From positions 922,379-986,378 of the forward strand of contig CALHBJ010000001.1 of NCBI GenBank assembly GCA_937930845.1: 64,000 nucleotides of DNA. Reading direction: 5' to 3'. How positions within the stretch are numbered: position 1 is the stretch's first letter; every line of letters begins with the position of its first letter. Of the stretch, positions 52,680-61,800 are shown piece by piece. Source of the DNA: an uncultured Rhizobiaceae group bacterium (GTDB taxonomy: Bacteria; Pseudomonadota; Alphaproteobacteria; Rhizobiales; Rhizobiaceae). A model generated the notes under the pieces. The model saw only the letters and a program-made list of their open reading frames with translations, did not search any database and had not been told where the DNA came from. The position numbers were made by a program, and so were the translations under genes.

Positions 52680-53483
52680 ATGAGCCTGAGCTTTTGGGAG
52701 GATGCAAAATTGAGTGAAGATGTATTGCTGGTGGAAAAGGCCGGCGCGGTGGCTACGCTTACTCTAAATCGCCCTGGCCAATTTAACGCCCTGGACAAAG
52801 TGTTGCGCGCCCGTCTGCGCGAAATCGTTGTGGAGCTTGAAACAGACCTGAATATTCGGGTTGTTATTTTGAAGGGCAATGGGCGCGGGTTTTGTGCCGG
52901 AGCCGACCTCGCCGACGGCATGGACGACGAGGTGAGCGAGCACATAAACCGGGAATACAAACCTTCGCTGACGGGCATTGCCAGCAGCAGCAAAATCTGG
53001 ATTGCCCAGGTGCATGGCACAGCCGCTGGAATTGGCGCAGCCTTCGCCATGAATTGTGACCTGGTGACAATGGCTGACGATGCCACAATTTATATGGCTT
53101 TTGCGGCGATTGCACTGATACCCGATGGGGGCAATACCCAATTGCTGTTGCAGAATATGGGATATCATCGGGCGTTGGCGGCGATATTGGAAGGCCAGAA
53201 AATTTCTGCCGATGATTGCTTGCGCTATGGCATCGCGAACAAGATTGCCCCTTCCGGTGAACTGGATGAGATAACCTTAAGCTGGGCGCACCGGCTTGCC
53301 GAAGGTGCGCCGCTTTCCATGGCTGCCGCAAAACGCCTGCTCCGGCAGGTTGGGCATATGAATTACGGCGATGCCATTTCATTTGAGGCCGAGGAGCAGA
53401 ACCCGCTTTTGAAAAGCGAAGATTGCCGAGCAGGCATTGAGGCATTTTTCAAGAAGGAAAAGGCGAGTTTTAAAGGCAAATAA
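52680..53483 (+). CDS. Enoyl-CoA hydratase/isomerase family protein
   Basis: A 267-residue crotonase. Oxyanion-hole segments are FCAGADLADGM and VHGTAAGIGAAFAMNCDL. The segment IALIPDGGNTQLLLQNMG has Asp in the PDGG position, as in PaaG-type isomerases, where hydratases often have Glu. Isomerase or hydratase activity on an acyl-CoA is therefore expected, with unknown substrate. The ATG at 52680 is chosen; the frame is open upstream to 52641 without a better ribosome-binding site. It stands alone after the adhesin operon and converges on a small exported protein gene. Confidence 0.9.
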   Translation: MSLSFWEDAKLSEDVLLVEKAGAVATLTLNRPGQFNALDKVLRARLREIVVELETDLNIRVVILKGNGRGFCAGADLADGMDDEVSEHINREYKPSLTGIASSSKIWIAQVHGTAAGIGAAFAMNCDLVTMADDATIYMAFAAIALIPDGGNTQLLLQNMGYHRALAAILEGQKISADDCLRYGIANKIAPSGELDEITLSWAHRLAEGAPLSMAAAKRLLRQVGHMNYGDAISFEAEEQNPLLKSEDCRAGIEAFFKKEKASFKGK

Positions 53484-53494
53484 GCGCTTCCGCA

Positions 53495-53836
53495 TCAGCG
53501 CGGTTCAATGCGGTTCACCTCTTTGTTGCCCGTTGCATCAACCCAGGTGATGGTATTGGCCTCTTTGTCGTACAGCACATCAAAACATACCCATTTGGTC
53601 GCCGGGGGCCATTGTGAACAATATTGGCCATCCGTTGCGCGCCAGATACCAAGGCTTGGCCGGCCAGCTCCATATAGCGTGTTTCCATCGGCTTCGAATG
53701 TCTGACGCGCAGAAGCACCCACGGCGATGATATTTGGCAAGAGATCAATGATCTGTGCGTCATTGAGTTTTTGCGGCTCGGCAACAGCCGGTGAAACGGC
53801 CAGCAATATGGCCCATATCAAAACAAAATTGCGCAT
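53495..53836 (-). CDS. Small exported protein, unknown function
   Basis: A 113-residue protein with a clean Sec signal peptide (MRNFVLIWAILLAVSPAVA/EP). The mature part has two cysteines, in QYCSQWPPATKWVCFDV, likely to form a disulfide. It ends in beta-rich sequence, YDKEANTITWVDATGNKE. The YCxxW...CxxV arrangement recalls small periplasmic families such as DUF995, but I do not assign it firmly. It lies 12 bp downstream of the SBF transporter gene and may be part of its operon. Confidence 0.7.
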   Translation of the reverse strand: MRNFVLIWAILLAVSPAVAEPQKLNDAQIIDLLPNIIAVGASARQTFEADGNTLYGAGRPSLGIWRATDGQYCSQWPPATKWVCFDVLYDKEANTITWVDATGNKEVNRIEPR

Positions 53837-53848
53837 GTCGGCCTGTTC

Positions 53849-54787
53849 CTATTTGCTGTCCAGCCAGCGGTAAAACCGGCCCAATATGTAGGGTGTGAGA
53901 TACATGGGTATTTGATAACATGCCACATAGACCAGTAATGGATCGGTGACTGAAGCTGGCAAGGCGGCCAGGAAGAGCGCCATATTGCGGTTGCCAGCGC
54001 CAACGGCGTAAGCCGTGCGTTCGCCGGGTTCAGACCATTTTGTCAGCACTGAACGAGCAACCATTTGCAACCCGATATTGACGCTGAATGTCACCCCCAT
54101 CACACCGGCCAGCACCCAGGGCTGGGTAAATAACATGGGACCAAACGCCGACATCAGGCCGACAACCAAGACTGCCATCAAAAAAGCGGAGACACCGTCC
54201 ACTGCCTTTAGCCGTTCTCCCTCCAACTCCTTCATGAAGAAATGGCGAATGGTGAATGCGACCGTGCAGGACAGGGCAATGATGCCAAGCAGACGCAGGG
54301 CAGCATGGAACACCTGATCTGGAGATCCAAACAAAGGGGAGAAATAAAACACCGGCACAACCGTGATCGGCAAGAGAGAGGTTGTCAGCACCAGCAATCT
54401 AAGCGAAGGAGCGGGATCACCGCCCACCATGACAGTGAGATTGGGCGAGCCGGAAATGGGCGCTGCCGCCAACATCAAAATTATGGCGGAAGGCACCATG
54501 CCCTGCCAACCCCAGGCAGCAAATGCCAATATGGCAGCAATCGGCATGGCCACCTGATAAAACAGGATCAGGCAGAACAGGGGACCGAAACGTTCTACCC
54601 GCCCCAGTGCCGCCTTGGGCCCAATTCGCAAAGCTGCAAAAAACAACAGCAAGACAAGCAATTCAGCAATATGTCCACGCACGAATTCGGCGACATCCGG
54701 CAGCGCGATGCCCACCAACAGCCCGATGACAAGAACAATGCGCGCCCAATCTGACAGCCAGGCAAATGCAGCAATCATGGTCTTCAT
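53849..54787 (-). CDS. Bile acid:sodium symporter-fold (SBF) transporter
   Basis: A 312-residue membrane protein with about ten hydrophobic helices. The conserved discontinuous-helix region APISGSPNLTVMVGGDPAPS and the second-half segment AYAVGAGNRNMALFLAALPAS resemble the paired unwound helices of the BASS/SBF family. The solute is unknown; members carry bile acids, pyruvate, pantothenate or sulfonates. Its start overlaps the stop of the TauE-like gene by 4 bp (54784-54787), so the two membrane proteins are coupled. Confidence 0.85.
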   Translation of the reverse strand: MKTMIAAFAWLSDWARIVLVIGLLVGIALPDVAEFVRGHIAELLVLLLFFAALRIGPKAALGRVERFGPLFCLILFYQVAMPIAAILAFAAWGWQGMVPSAIILMLAAAPISGSPNLTVMVGGDPAPSLRLLVLTTSLLPITVVPVFYFSPLFGSPDQVFHAALRLLGIIALSCTVAFTIRHFFMKELEGERLKAVDGVSAFLMAVLVVGLMSAFGPMLFTQPWVLAGVMGVTFSVNIGLQMVARSVLTKWSEPGERTAYAVGAGNRNMALFLAALPASVTDPLLVYVACYQIPMYLTPYILGRFYRWLDSK

Positions 54788-55527
54788 GACACGCCTCGCA
54801 TGATCAGCAAGACGGATGCGATGCCCGCCACAACCAACAACAGAGGCCGGTAGCTTGCATCAAACCGCCCCTTCAATCCACGACCCACCAATGTGCCAAG
54901 AATAGCTGCCGGGGCCATGGCACAGGCCATCCAGAATTCGCGCAGTCCGGCCCAACCGGTCAAGTAAAGCGCGGTCAGGGATATGGCACCGCCGAAGGCA
55001 AAGAATGCCGCCAGTGTTGGACGGGCCGTTTTTGGGTCTTCATTTTGGTAGATGATGGCCAGCGGCGGCGCACCCACCGAAGTGATCACGCCCATCAGGC
55101 CGGATATGCCGCCCATGGAAACAAGACTGCCCAGTGTGAGCTTTAATTGCCAGCCAAAGGCAGAAAGCAAAACCCCAAAGGCAATCAATAGGCCAAACAC
55201 CAGTTGGAATGTCGATCGGTCGGTCATGTAGATCAGGGCCACGACACCGCACAATATGCCGCTGCTCCGGCCAAGCATTCCGACGCCAACCTGGGACCAC
55301 GCTATGTTTTCACGTTCCCGAATGGCGCCAAACAGGGCGGTGGCCATACCCAGATAAAGCGCGGATGCTGGAACCAGTGCAGGGTCTAACAGGGCAAGGA
55401 GCGGAGCCACGGCCAAGCCAAACCCCATGCCCAGCCCGGCCTGTACAATGGCACCAGCAAACACAATGAACAATATGAGCGCGGCCAGTGGCAGGGAGCT
55501 CAAAAATAGCGGTTCTATGTCAGGCAA
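54784..55527 (-). CDS. TSUP family permease (sulfite exporter TauE/SafE)
   Basis: A 247-residue protein with eight or so hydrophobic helices. It shows the two-repeat TSUP pattern: FVFAGAIVQAGLGMGFGLAVAPLLALLDP-type first half (seen as GAIVQAGLGMGFGLAVAPLL) and second-half GGISGLMGVITSVGAPPLAII. TSUP proteins move sulfite, sulfonates or other organic anions. It precedes the SBF transporter in one operon, an unusual pairing of two unrelated permeases. Confidence 0.9.
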   Translation of the reverse strand: MPDIEPLFLSSLPLAALILFIVFAGAIVQAGLGMGFGLAVAPLLALLDPALVPASALYLGMATALFGAIRERENIAWSQVGVGMLGRSSGILCGVVALIYMTDRSTFQLVFGLLIAFGVLLSAFGWQLKLTLGSLVSMGGISGLMGVITSVGAPPLAIIYQNEDPKTARPTLAAFFAFGGAISLTALYLTGWAGLREFWMACAMAPAAILGTLVGRGLKGRFDASYRPLLLVVAGIASVLLIMRGVS

Positions 55528-55721
55528 TGGCGCATGGCCAAAATTGCATATCGTGAATCAAACAGGACACTCACACCCACCCCATTATGTTGCAGATCGC
55601 CAATGAAATTCTAACGATTTCTGCATTGATGACGAACTTGGCACAGGCCCCCATGAAGTCAATATTTTATCAAACAATCATAGGCGTTGGGCGATTTTGA
55701 AAGCGCGGACGACAAAATGAA

Positions 55722-55752
55722 ACACCATCACGCCAGTTCGGCATGATGGTGT
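55722..55752 (-). terminator. Terminator of the second giant repeat-protein gene
   Basis: On the minus strand a 13-bp stem with one mismatch (ACACCATCATGCC against GGCGTGATGGTGT, 5-base loop) is followed by TTCATTTTGTC. It starts 56 bp after the giant gene's stop codon. The remaining intergenic bases between 55528 and 55807 show nothing else clear. Confidence 0.7.
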
Positions 55753-55807
55753 CACTACAGGATTAAAGAAATCCAGATTCACCGCAGACTAATTGCGCTG
55801 CGTTGCC

Positions 55808-58800
55808 CTAATTGTTCCCTTCCGTGCGCTCGTCTTCGAAGAAGATAACGTCGGGACGCTTGTCGGCAATCTGACGCAACTGGTCAGAGAAGCCGCTCGC
55901 ACCATTTTCGCTGCCATCAAGAATGAGCGGTTGGATTTCTCCAGTGGGGCCATCAATCACAACACCACGGCTGACGAATGTACCGTCCTGCATTTCAGCG
56001 GAAATCTTTAGTTCAAGATCCCATTGATCGGCAGGTCGTTCGGCCACAATGAAACCATCGCGCACGATCCTGATCCAGTCGGGCACCGGCGAGCCGTCAG
56101 CAAGTTCCACATGATACCGCGCCACAATGCCCTGTTTGACGGGGTCAAACGTGTTGTTGACATCAATGAACAATACGCGCTGGCGCACATAGGTTTCGAT
56201 TGTCAGCTGACCAATGGATTCATCGGCATCGCTGTCGCCGAGACTGTCGCCATATCCAAATTTGAGGGAGAATCCGGTCAACCCTTCCACATCCCAATCT
56301 TCAAATATGGTGGGTGTCCGCGCAGCATTCTCACGATGAACCTGACGCAGGGCGTCAATGGCCCGCACCGCTTCCAGCACAGCCGGATCGACACCTTCAG
56401 ATGTGGTTGTCTCGTTCATCTCGTCAATATTATCGACGGTCTCAACGATGATGCCACTCTCGCCATCAAGCGTATTGATGCCATCCAGCGATCCCAGTTC
56501 GTTGATCGAATCCACAATGAACGGCACGATGGGATCTTTTCCAGGCGCGTCTTCCCGGCGTTCGTCCTCAAACCTGTCGAAGATATCGACTGTCTTGATC
56601 AGGTCATTATCCGCAATGGTTGGCACGACGGTGACGAGGATGGTGCGAACACCACCCTGGCCATCATCTGCGGTCACACTGAAAGACACTGGCCCAAGAT
56701 CAGAGGCCCCTTCCGGCACTGTTCCGGTGATCTGGCCGGTCACCGGATCAAGAACCAACCAGGCCGGAATGCCGGTTGCTGTCCACATCAGAGCATCACC
56801 ATCGGGATCGGAAATCAGTGACGGGCCAGAAATATCAACCGGATCACCTTCAAATACGGTCCGTGTCGTATCGCCACCAACAGGTGCGGGATTGTCTACA
56901 ACCAAATCAAATGTGGTGATGATTGGCGGATTGACGCCATCATCGACCGTGACGGTAATGGTGTAAGGCCCGCCTTGCGATGAATCCGATGGCAATACGC
57001 CAGAGATCAAGCCCGTGGCCGGATCAAAGCTGAGGCCAGTCGGCAGACCCGTGGCACCAAATGTCAACGGCGAATCCACATCGGTGAAGAAGCTCGGCAG
57101 CGGAATGTTCACACTGCCGCCATCAACTGCGCTGATCGGGCCAAGCGGACCAACCTGTTGCGGTGCATCGTCCACCGGTGTGACTGTCACATCCACCACC
57201 ACTGTGATGGGCGGATTGGTGCCATCATCCACGACAACAGTAAACTGATCCGGTCCTGAATAATCAGGATTGGGCGTATATGTGTAGTCGCCATTGACCG
57301 GGTCAGTAATGACCACCGTTCCGTTAAGCGGCTCGACCGTTACACTCGTTACCGGTGGCAATATGCCAAGAATGTCGATCGATCCGTTGAGCGGCGTGTC
57401 TTCCGCTGTTGTCTGTGGCGGCTCAGTCGCCTCGGTAATGATTGGCGCGTCCACGACTTCGATTGTAATCGTCGCCTGGCTGCCTGCATCCGATGCACCT
57501 TGATCATCTGTCGCGACGAAGACGAACGGATTGGCGGTTCCCAGGAAGCCTGGCAGACCGGTAAATTCAATACTGGCCAATTCACTGTTGCTCAATACCA
57601 ATCCAGGCGTCACCGCAACCGGCGCACCGCCGGGTGTTGAATCCGGCACATAGGTCAAGCTGCCCTGGCTGCCCGTTGGGGTTTGCAGAACGAGGCTGCG
57701 GATGACGCTGGCATCATCGTCCGGGTCAGTGGGCAATGTGATATTGAGCGGACGCGGATTGTTCTGCACCGCAGTGACGGTGGACGAAGTTGCATCCGGC
57801 GCGTCATTGACACCAATCACACTGACGGTGACCAGCACTGTGCTGGTGCCGCCATTTTGATCGTCAATGGTAACTTCAAACGTATCAACCCCGTCAAAAT
57901 CCGGATTGGGCGTGTAAGTCCAGGTGCCGTCGGGATTGACAACCACATTGCCATTTCCTGGCGGTGTGTCGAGAACAGCGATGGGCACATCGCCATCAAT
58001 ATCCGTCATTGTTATTGTTCCACCTACCGGCTGCTCTTCCAGTGTTGTGGCAGGCGGCGCGCTACCAACAGGCGCATCATTGCCCGGCAACACGTTGACA
58101 TTCACCGTGGCTTGTTCTGTTACGCCACCGGAAGTAATTGTGTAGGTAAAGCTATCTGGACCGTTGTAATTGGCATCTGGGGTATAGGTGACGTCGCCAT
58201 TGGCGGTAAATGTTACCGAACCATTGGTGCCCTGGGATACAGCCGTTACGACCGGAACACCTTCGAAACTATCCACACCGGGACCGAAAACACCGCCGTC
58301 CGTGGCGGTTCCATCGAGCACATTTGCGACAATTGGCGTATCCTCGGCGGTTGTGATCGCATCATCAGCGATGTCGATCACGGCATCCACAGTCACAGAA
58401 ACCGTCACTGTGGTCGTGCCGCCGTTGAGGTCATCGATCAACACTTCAAACGAATCCATACCGTTGAAGTCGGCAATAGGTGTGTAGCTCCAGGTGCCGT
58501 CGCCATTGACCAGGACGGTGCCGTTGGCTGCCGGTGTCAACAGCGAGGCTTGTGGCACATCGCCATCAATGTCTGCCATGGTTACGAAACCATTGACTGA
58601 GGTGTCTTCCAGCGTGTTGGCAGGCAATGCGATGCCCGTTGGCGCGTCGTTGGCCGGGGTCACTTCAATGCGCAATACTGCACTATCGGCTGCGCCATTG
58701 CCGTCATCCGCCGTGTAGGTGATCTCTGGTACAAGGCCATTGAAATCAGCCACAGGGTCAAATGTGAACGCGCCATCAGCCGCCAGTGTAAAGACGCCGG

Positions 58801-61800
58801 TTCCGGTAATCGGATAGGGAACGCCAAGCTGAAATGGCCCAACCTGACCGATGATTGAGAAGCCGGAAATGCTGAGCATATCGCCGTCAATGTCAACATC
58901 TGTACCCGCCCCCGTATCGTCGACGAGCACATTGCCCGCGAGCAGGGTTTCTTCAACGGTCGAATAGGCATTGTCGATCGCATCCGGTGCGTCATTTGCC
59001 GGCGTGACGGGTGCAAATTCCAGAAGCGCAGTCGCCGGTCCTGATACATTGTCAGTAATTGTGTAGGAGGCCGCGGGAACCGGTCCCACGTAATCCTGCA
59101 CAGGCGTAAACGTGAAGTCCCCATTTGCTTCGATGACGAGGGTGCCAATGCCCGGTATCAGCGCGGTGCCGCCAGCAGCAATCGTGCCGGTGAAACCGTT
59201 GACAATAAAGTCCTGAACCACGATTGGATCGCCGTCCACGTCGGAATCATTACCCAACACGTTTCCAGTTGATGGCACATCTTCCAACACCGCAACCGGT
59301 CCATCATTGACAGCCGTTGGCAGGTCATTGATCGGATTGATTGTGATTGCCACAGAACCAAGTGATCCCGCATCCGATGCACCGGCATTGTCTGCCACGG
59401 CATAGGTGAACGTATCCACGGGCCCCGTGTAATCTGGTGCAGACAAGAAGGTCACCGTTGCCAGTTCCGATACTGACAACACTGTGGTTGCAACAATCGT
59501 ACTCACACCACCGCCATCGCGCGTATAGCTTAATGTGCCCTGCGCTACCTGGGGCACCTGGGTCACAACAATTGTCAGATCGGCTTGCGCGTCATCCACA
59601 TCGGTTGGCAATGTGGGATTGAGCAGTGTTGCCGCATCTTCGTCGGCATTGCGCACATCATCGCTTGCTTCAGGTGCATCATTGGTGGGAACAACCGTGA
59701 TATTCAGCCCGGCTGTTGATGTGAGGCCGCTGCCGTCATCAATCGTATAGCTGATAGTTGGAACCGAACCATTATAGTCAGCGGCCGCAACAAAGGTGTA
59801 GCCGCCCGTGGCAGTAATTGTGAACTGCCCGATCGCGCCACCGGCATTGTCGGTAATTGTTACCGGCAGTCCCAGCAGGAGCGGTTCATCGGAACCATCA
59901 CCATTGGTGTCCACACTGGCCGACACAAGGATGAGCGGATCGTTTTCAGGATCGCTGTCAAGCCCGCCCACACTGTTGTCTGTGATGACATTGCCAGTCA
60001 GAGATGTGTCCTCATTGATGGTTTCATCATTATCAATGGCCACCGGCGCATCATTGGCCGGTGTGATCGTGATGAGAATGGAACCCGTGGAACCGGCATC
60101 TGACAATCCATCATCATCCGCCACCTGATAGGTGATCGGATCAACCGGTCCAGTATAATCCTGCGCTGTAAGGAAACTCAAAGTCGCAAATTCACCGCTG
60201 GTGATTGTTGTACCCGCAGTCACATTTGCCGTACCACCGCCTGTGGGCACATAGCTGAGTTGCCCCTGTCCCGCTGGCGGCACCTGGTTAAAGGTGACTG
60301 TCAGATCTGCAACAGCATCGTCCACATCACTTGGTATTGCGGGCAACAGGGCTGTCACCACATCTTCTTCGACACTGACGTTATCATCATTGCCTTCGGG
60401 TGCATCATTCACGGGGACCACGGCAATTGTTATCGTGGCATTGCTGCTGGCACCGCTGGTATCCTCAATCGTATAGACGATGTTGGGAACTGGGCCGGTG
60501 AAGTCGACAACAGGTACGAAAGTCAGCGACCCATCAGCGGCGAGCGTGATGTCACCTATCGGCGCGCCGAGCGGGCTGGTCACCGTTACCGCAACACCCA
60601 ATGTCAGTGCGGTGGCAGTGCCACTGCCATCAATATCCATTGTGGCGGATGTAACATTGATCGCATCTCCATCGGGATCGGAATCGATTCCCGGATTTGT
60701 GGAAATCACATTGGCATTCAGTACCGCTTCTTCATTGACTGTGTAATCATCATCAACCGCAACAGGCGCGTCGTTGAGGGGGGTTATGATGAGGGTGAGA
60801 CTGGCGGTGGCGGATCCGGCACCGGGGCCTGGGCCATCGACAATGGTATAGCTGACCGCGGGAACCGGGCCATTGCCCACCGGCGCTGGCTGGGAGTTGT
60901 AATCGGCCACGGGGGCAAAGGTGAATGTGCCATCGCCATTGATCGTGAGATCACCAATACCGGCCATCGTCGCCGTATCCCCGGCGCCAAACGATCCGCC
61001 CGCACCGGGGCCCACAAGACCGGCCACCGTGAACTGGCTTATGGCAAGGGCATCGCCCTCCACATCACTGTCAGCCACACCACCCACAGACAGGCTGCCA
61101 TCAAGCAGATTGCCGCCCACATTGCCGCCATCTTCAACACCGCTGGCCACATCATCCACAGCCACAGGGCCGTCATTGACCGGCGTGATGGTGATCGACA
61201 GGGTCGACATGGCGCTAAGCGCTCCCGGGCCTGCCCCATCCACGACCGTATAATTGATCAATGGCACAGGGCCATTGCCCACGGGCGCCGGATCGGAGTT
61301 ATAATCGGCCACGGGCACAAATGAGAACGTGCCATCGCTATTTAAGGTCACATCGCCAATACCGGCAATCGTCGCCGTCTCCCCGGCACCAAACGATCCG
61401 CCCGCACCCGGGCCCACAAGACCGGCCACCGTGAACTGACTGACCACAAGGGTATCGCCATCCACATCACTGTCAGCCACACCGCCCACAGACAGACTGC
61501 CATCGAGCACAGAGCCAAGAACAGCCCCGCCATCCTCAATGCCCACAATCGTATCGGCAACCGCAACAGGCGCGTCATTAACCGCCGTCACATCAATCAC
61601 AAGATCAGCCGTCGAAGACCCGCCCGCCCCGTCATCGAGCGTATAGGTAATCACCGGCACCGCGCCGTTGAAGTTGGCGCCCGGCACATAGTCAAACGAC
61701 CCATCACTGTTGAGCGTCACATCACCGGCACCGCCCGATAAGGGATAAGCCACGCCCACAACAAATGGACCCGCCTCGCCAACAATCGTAAAGCCTGACA

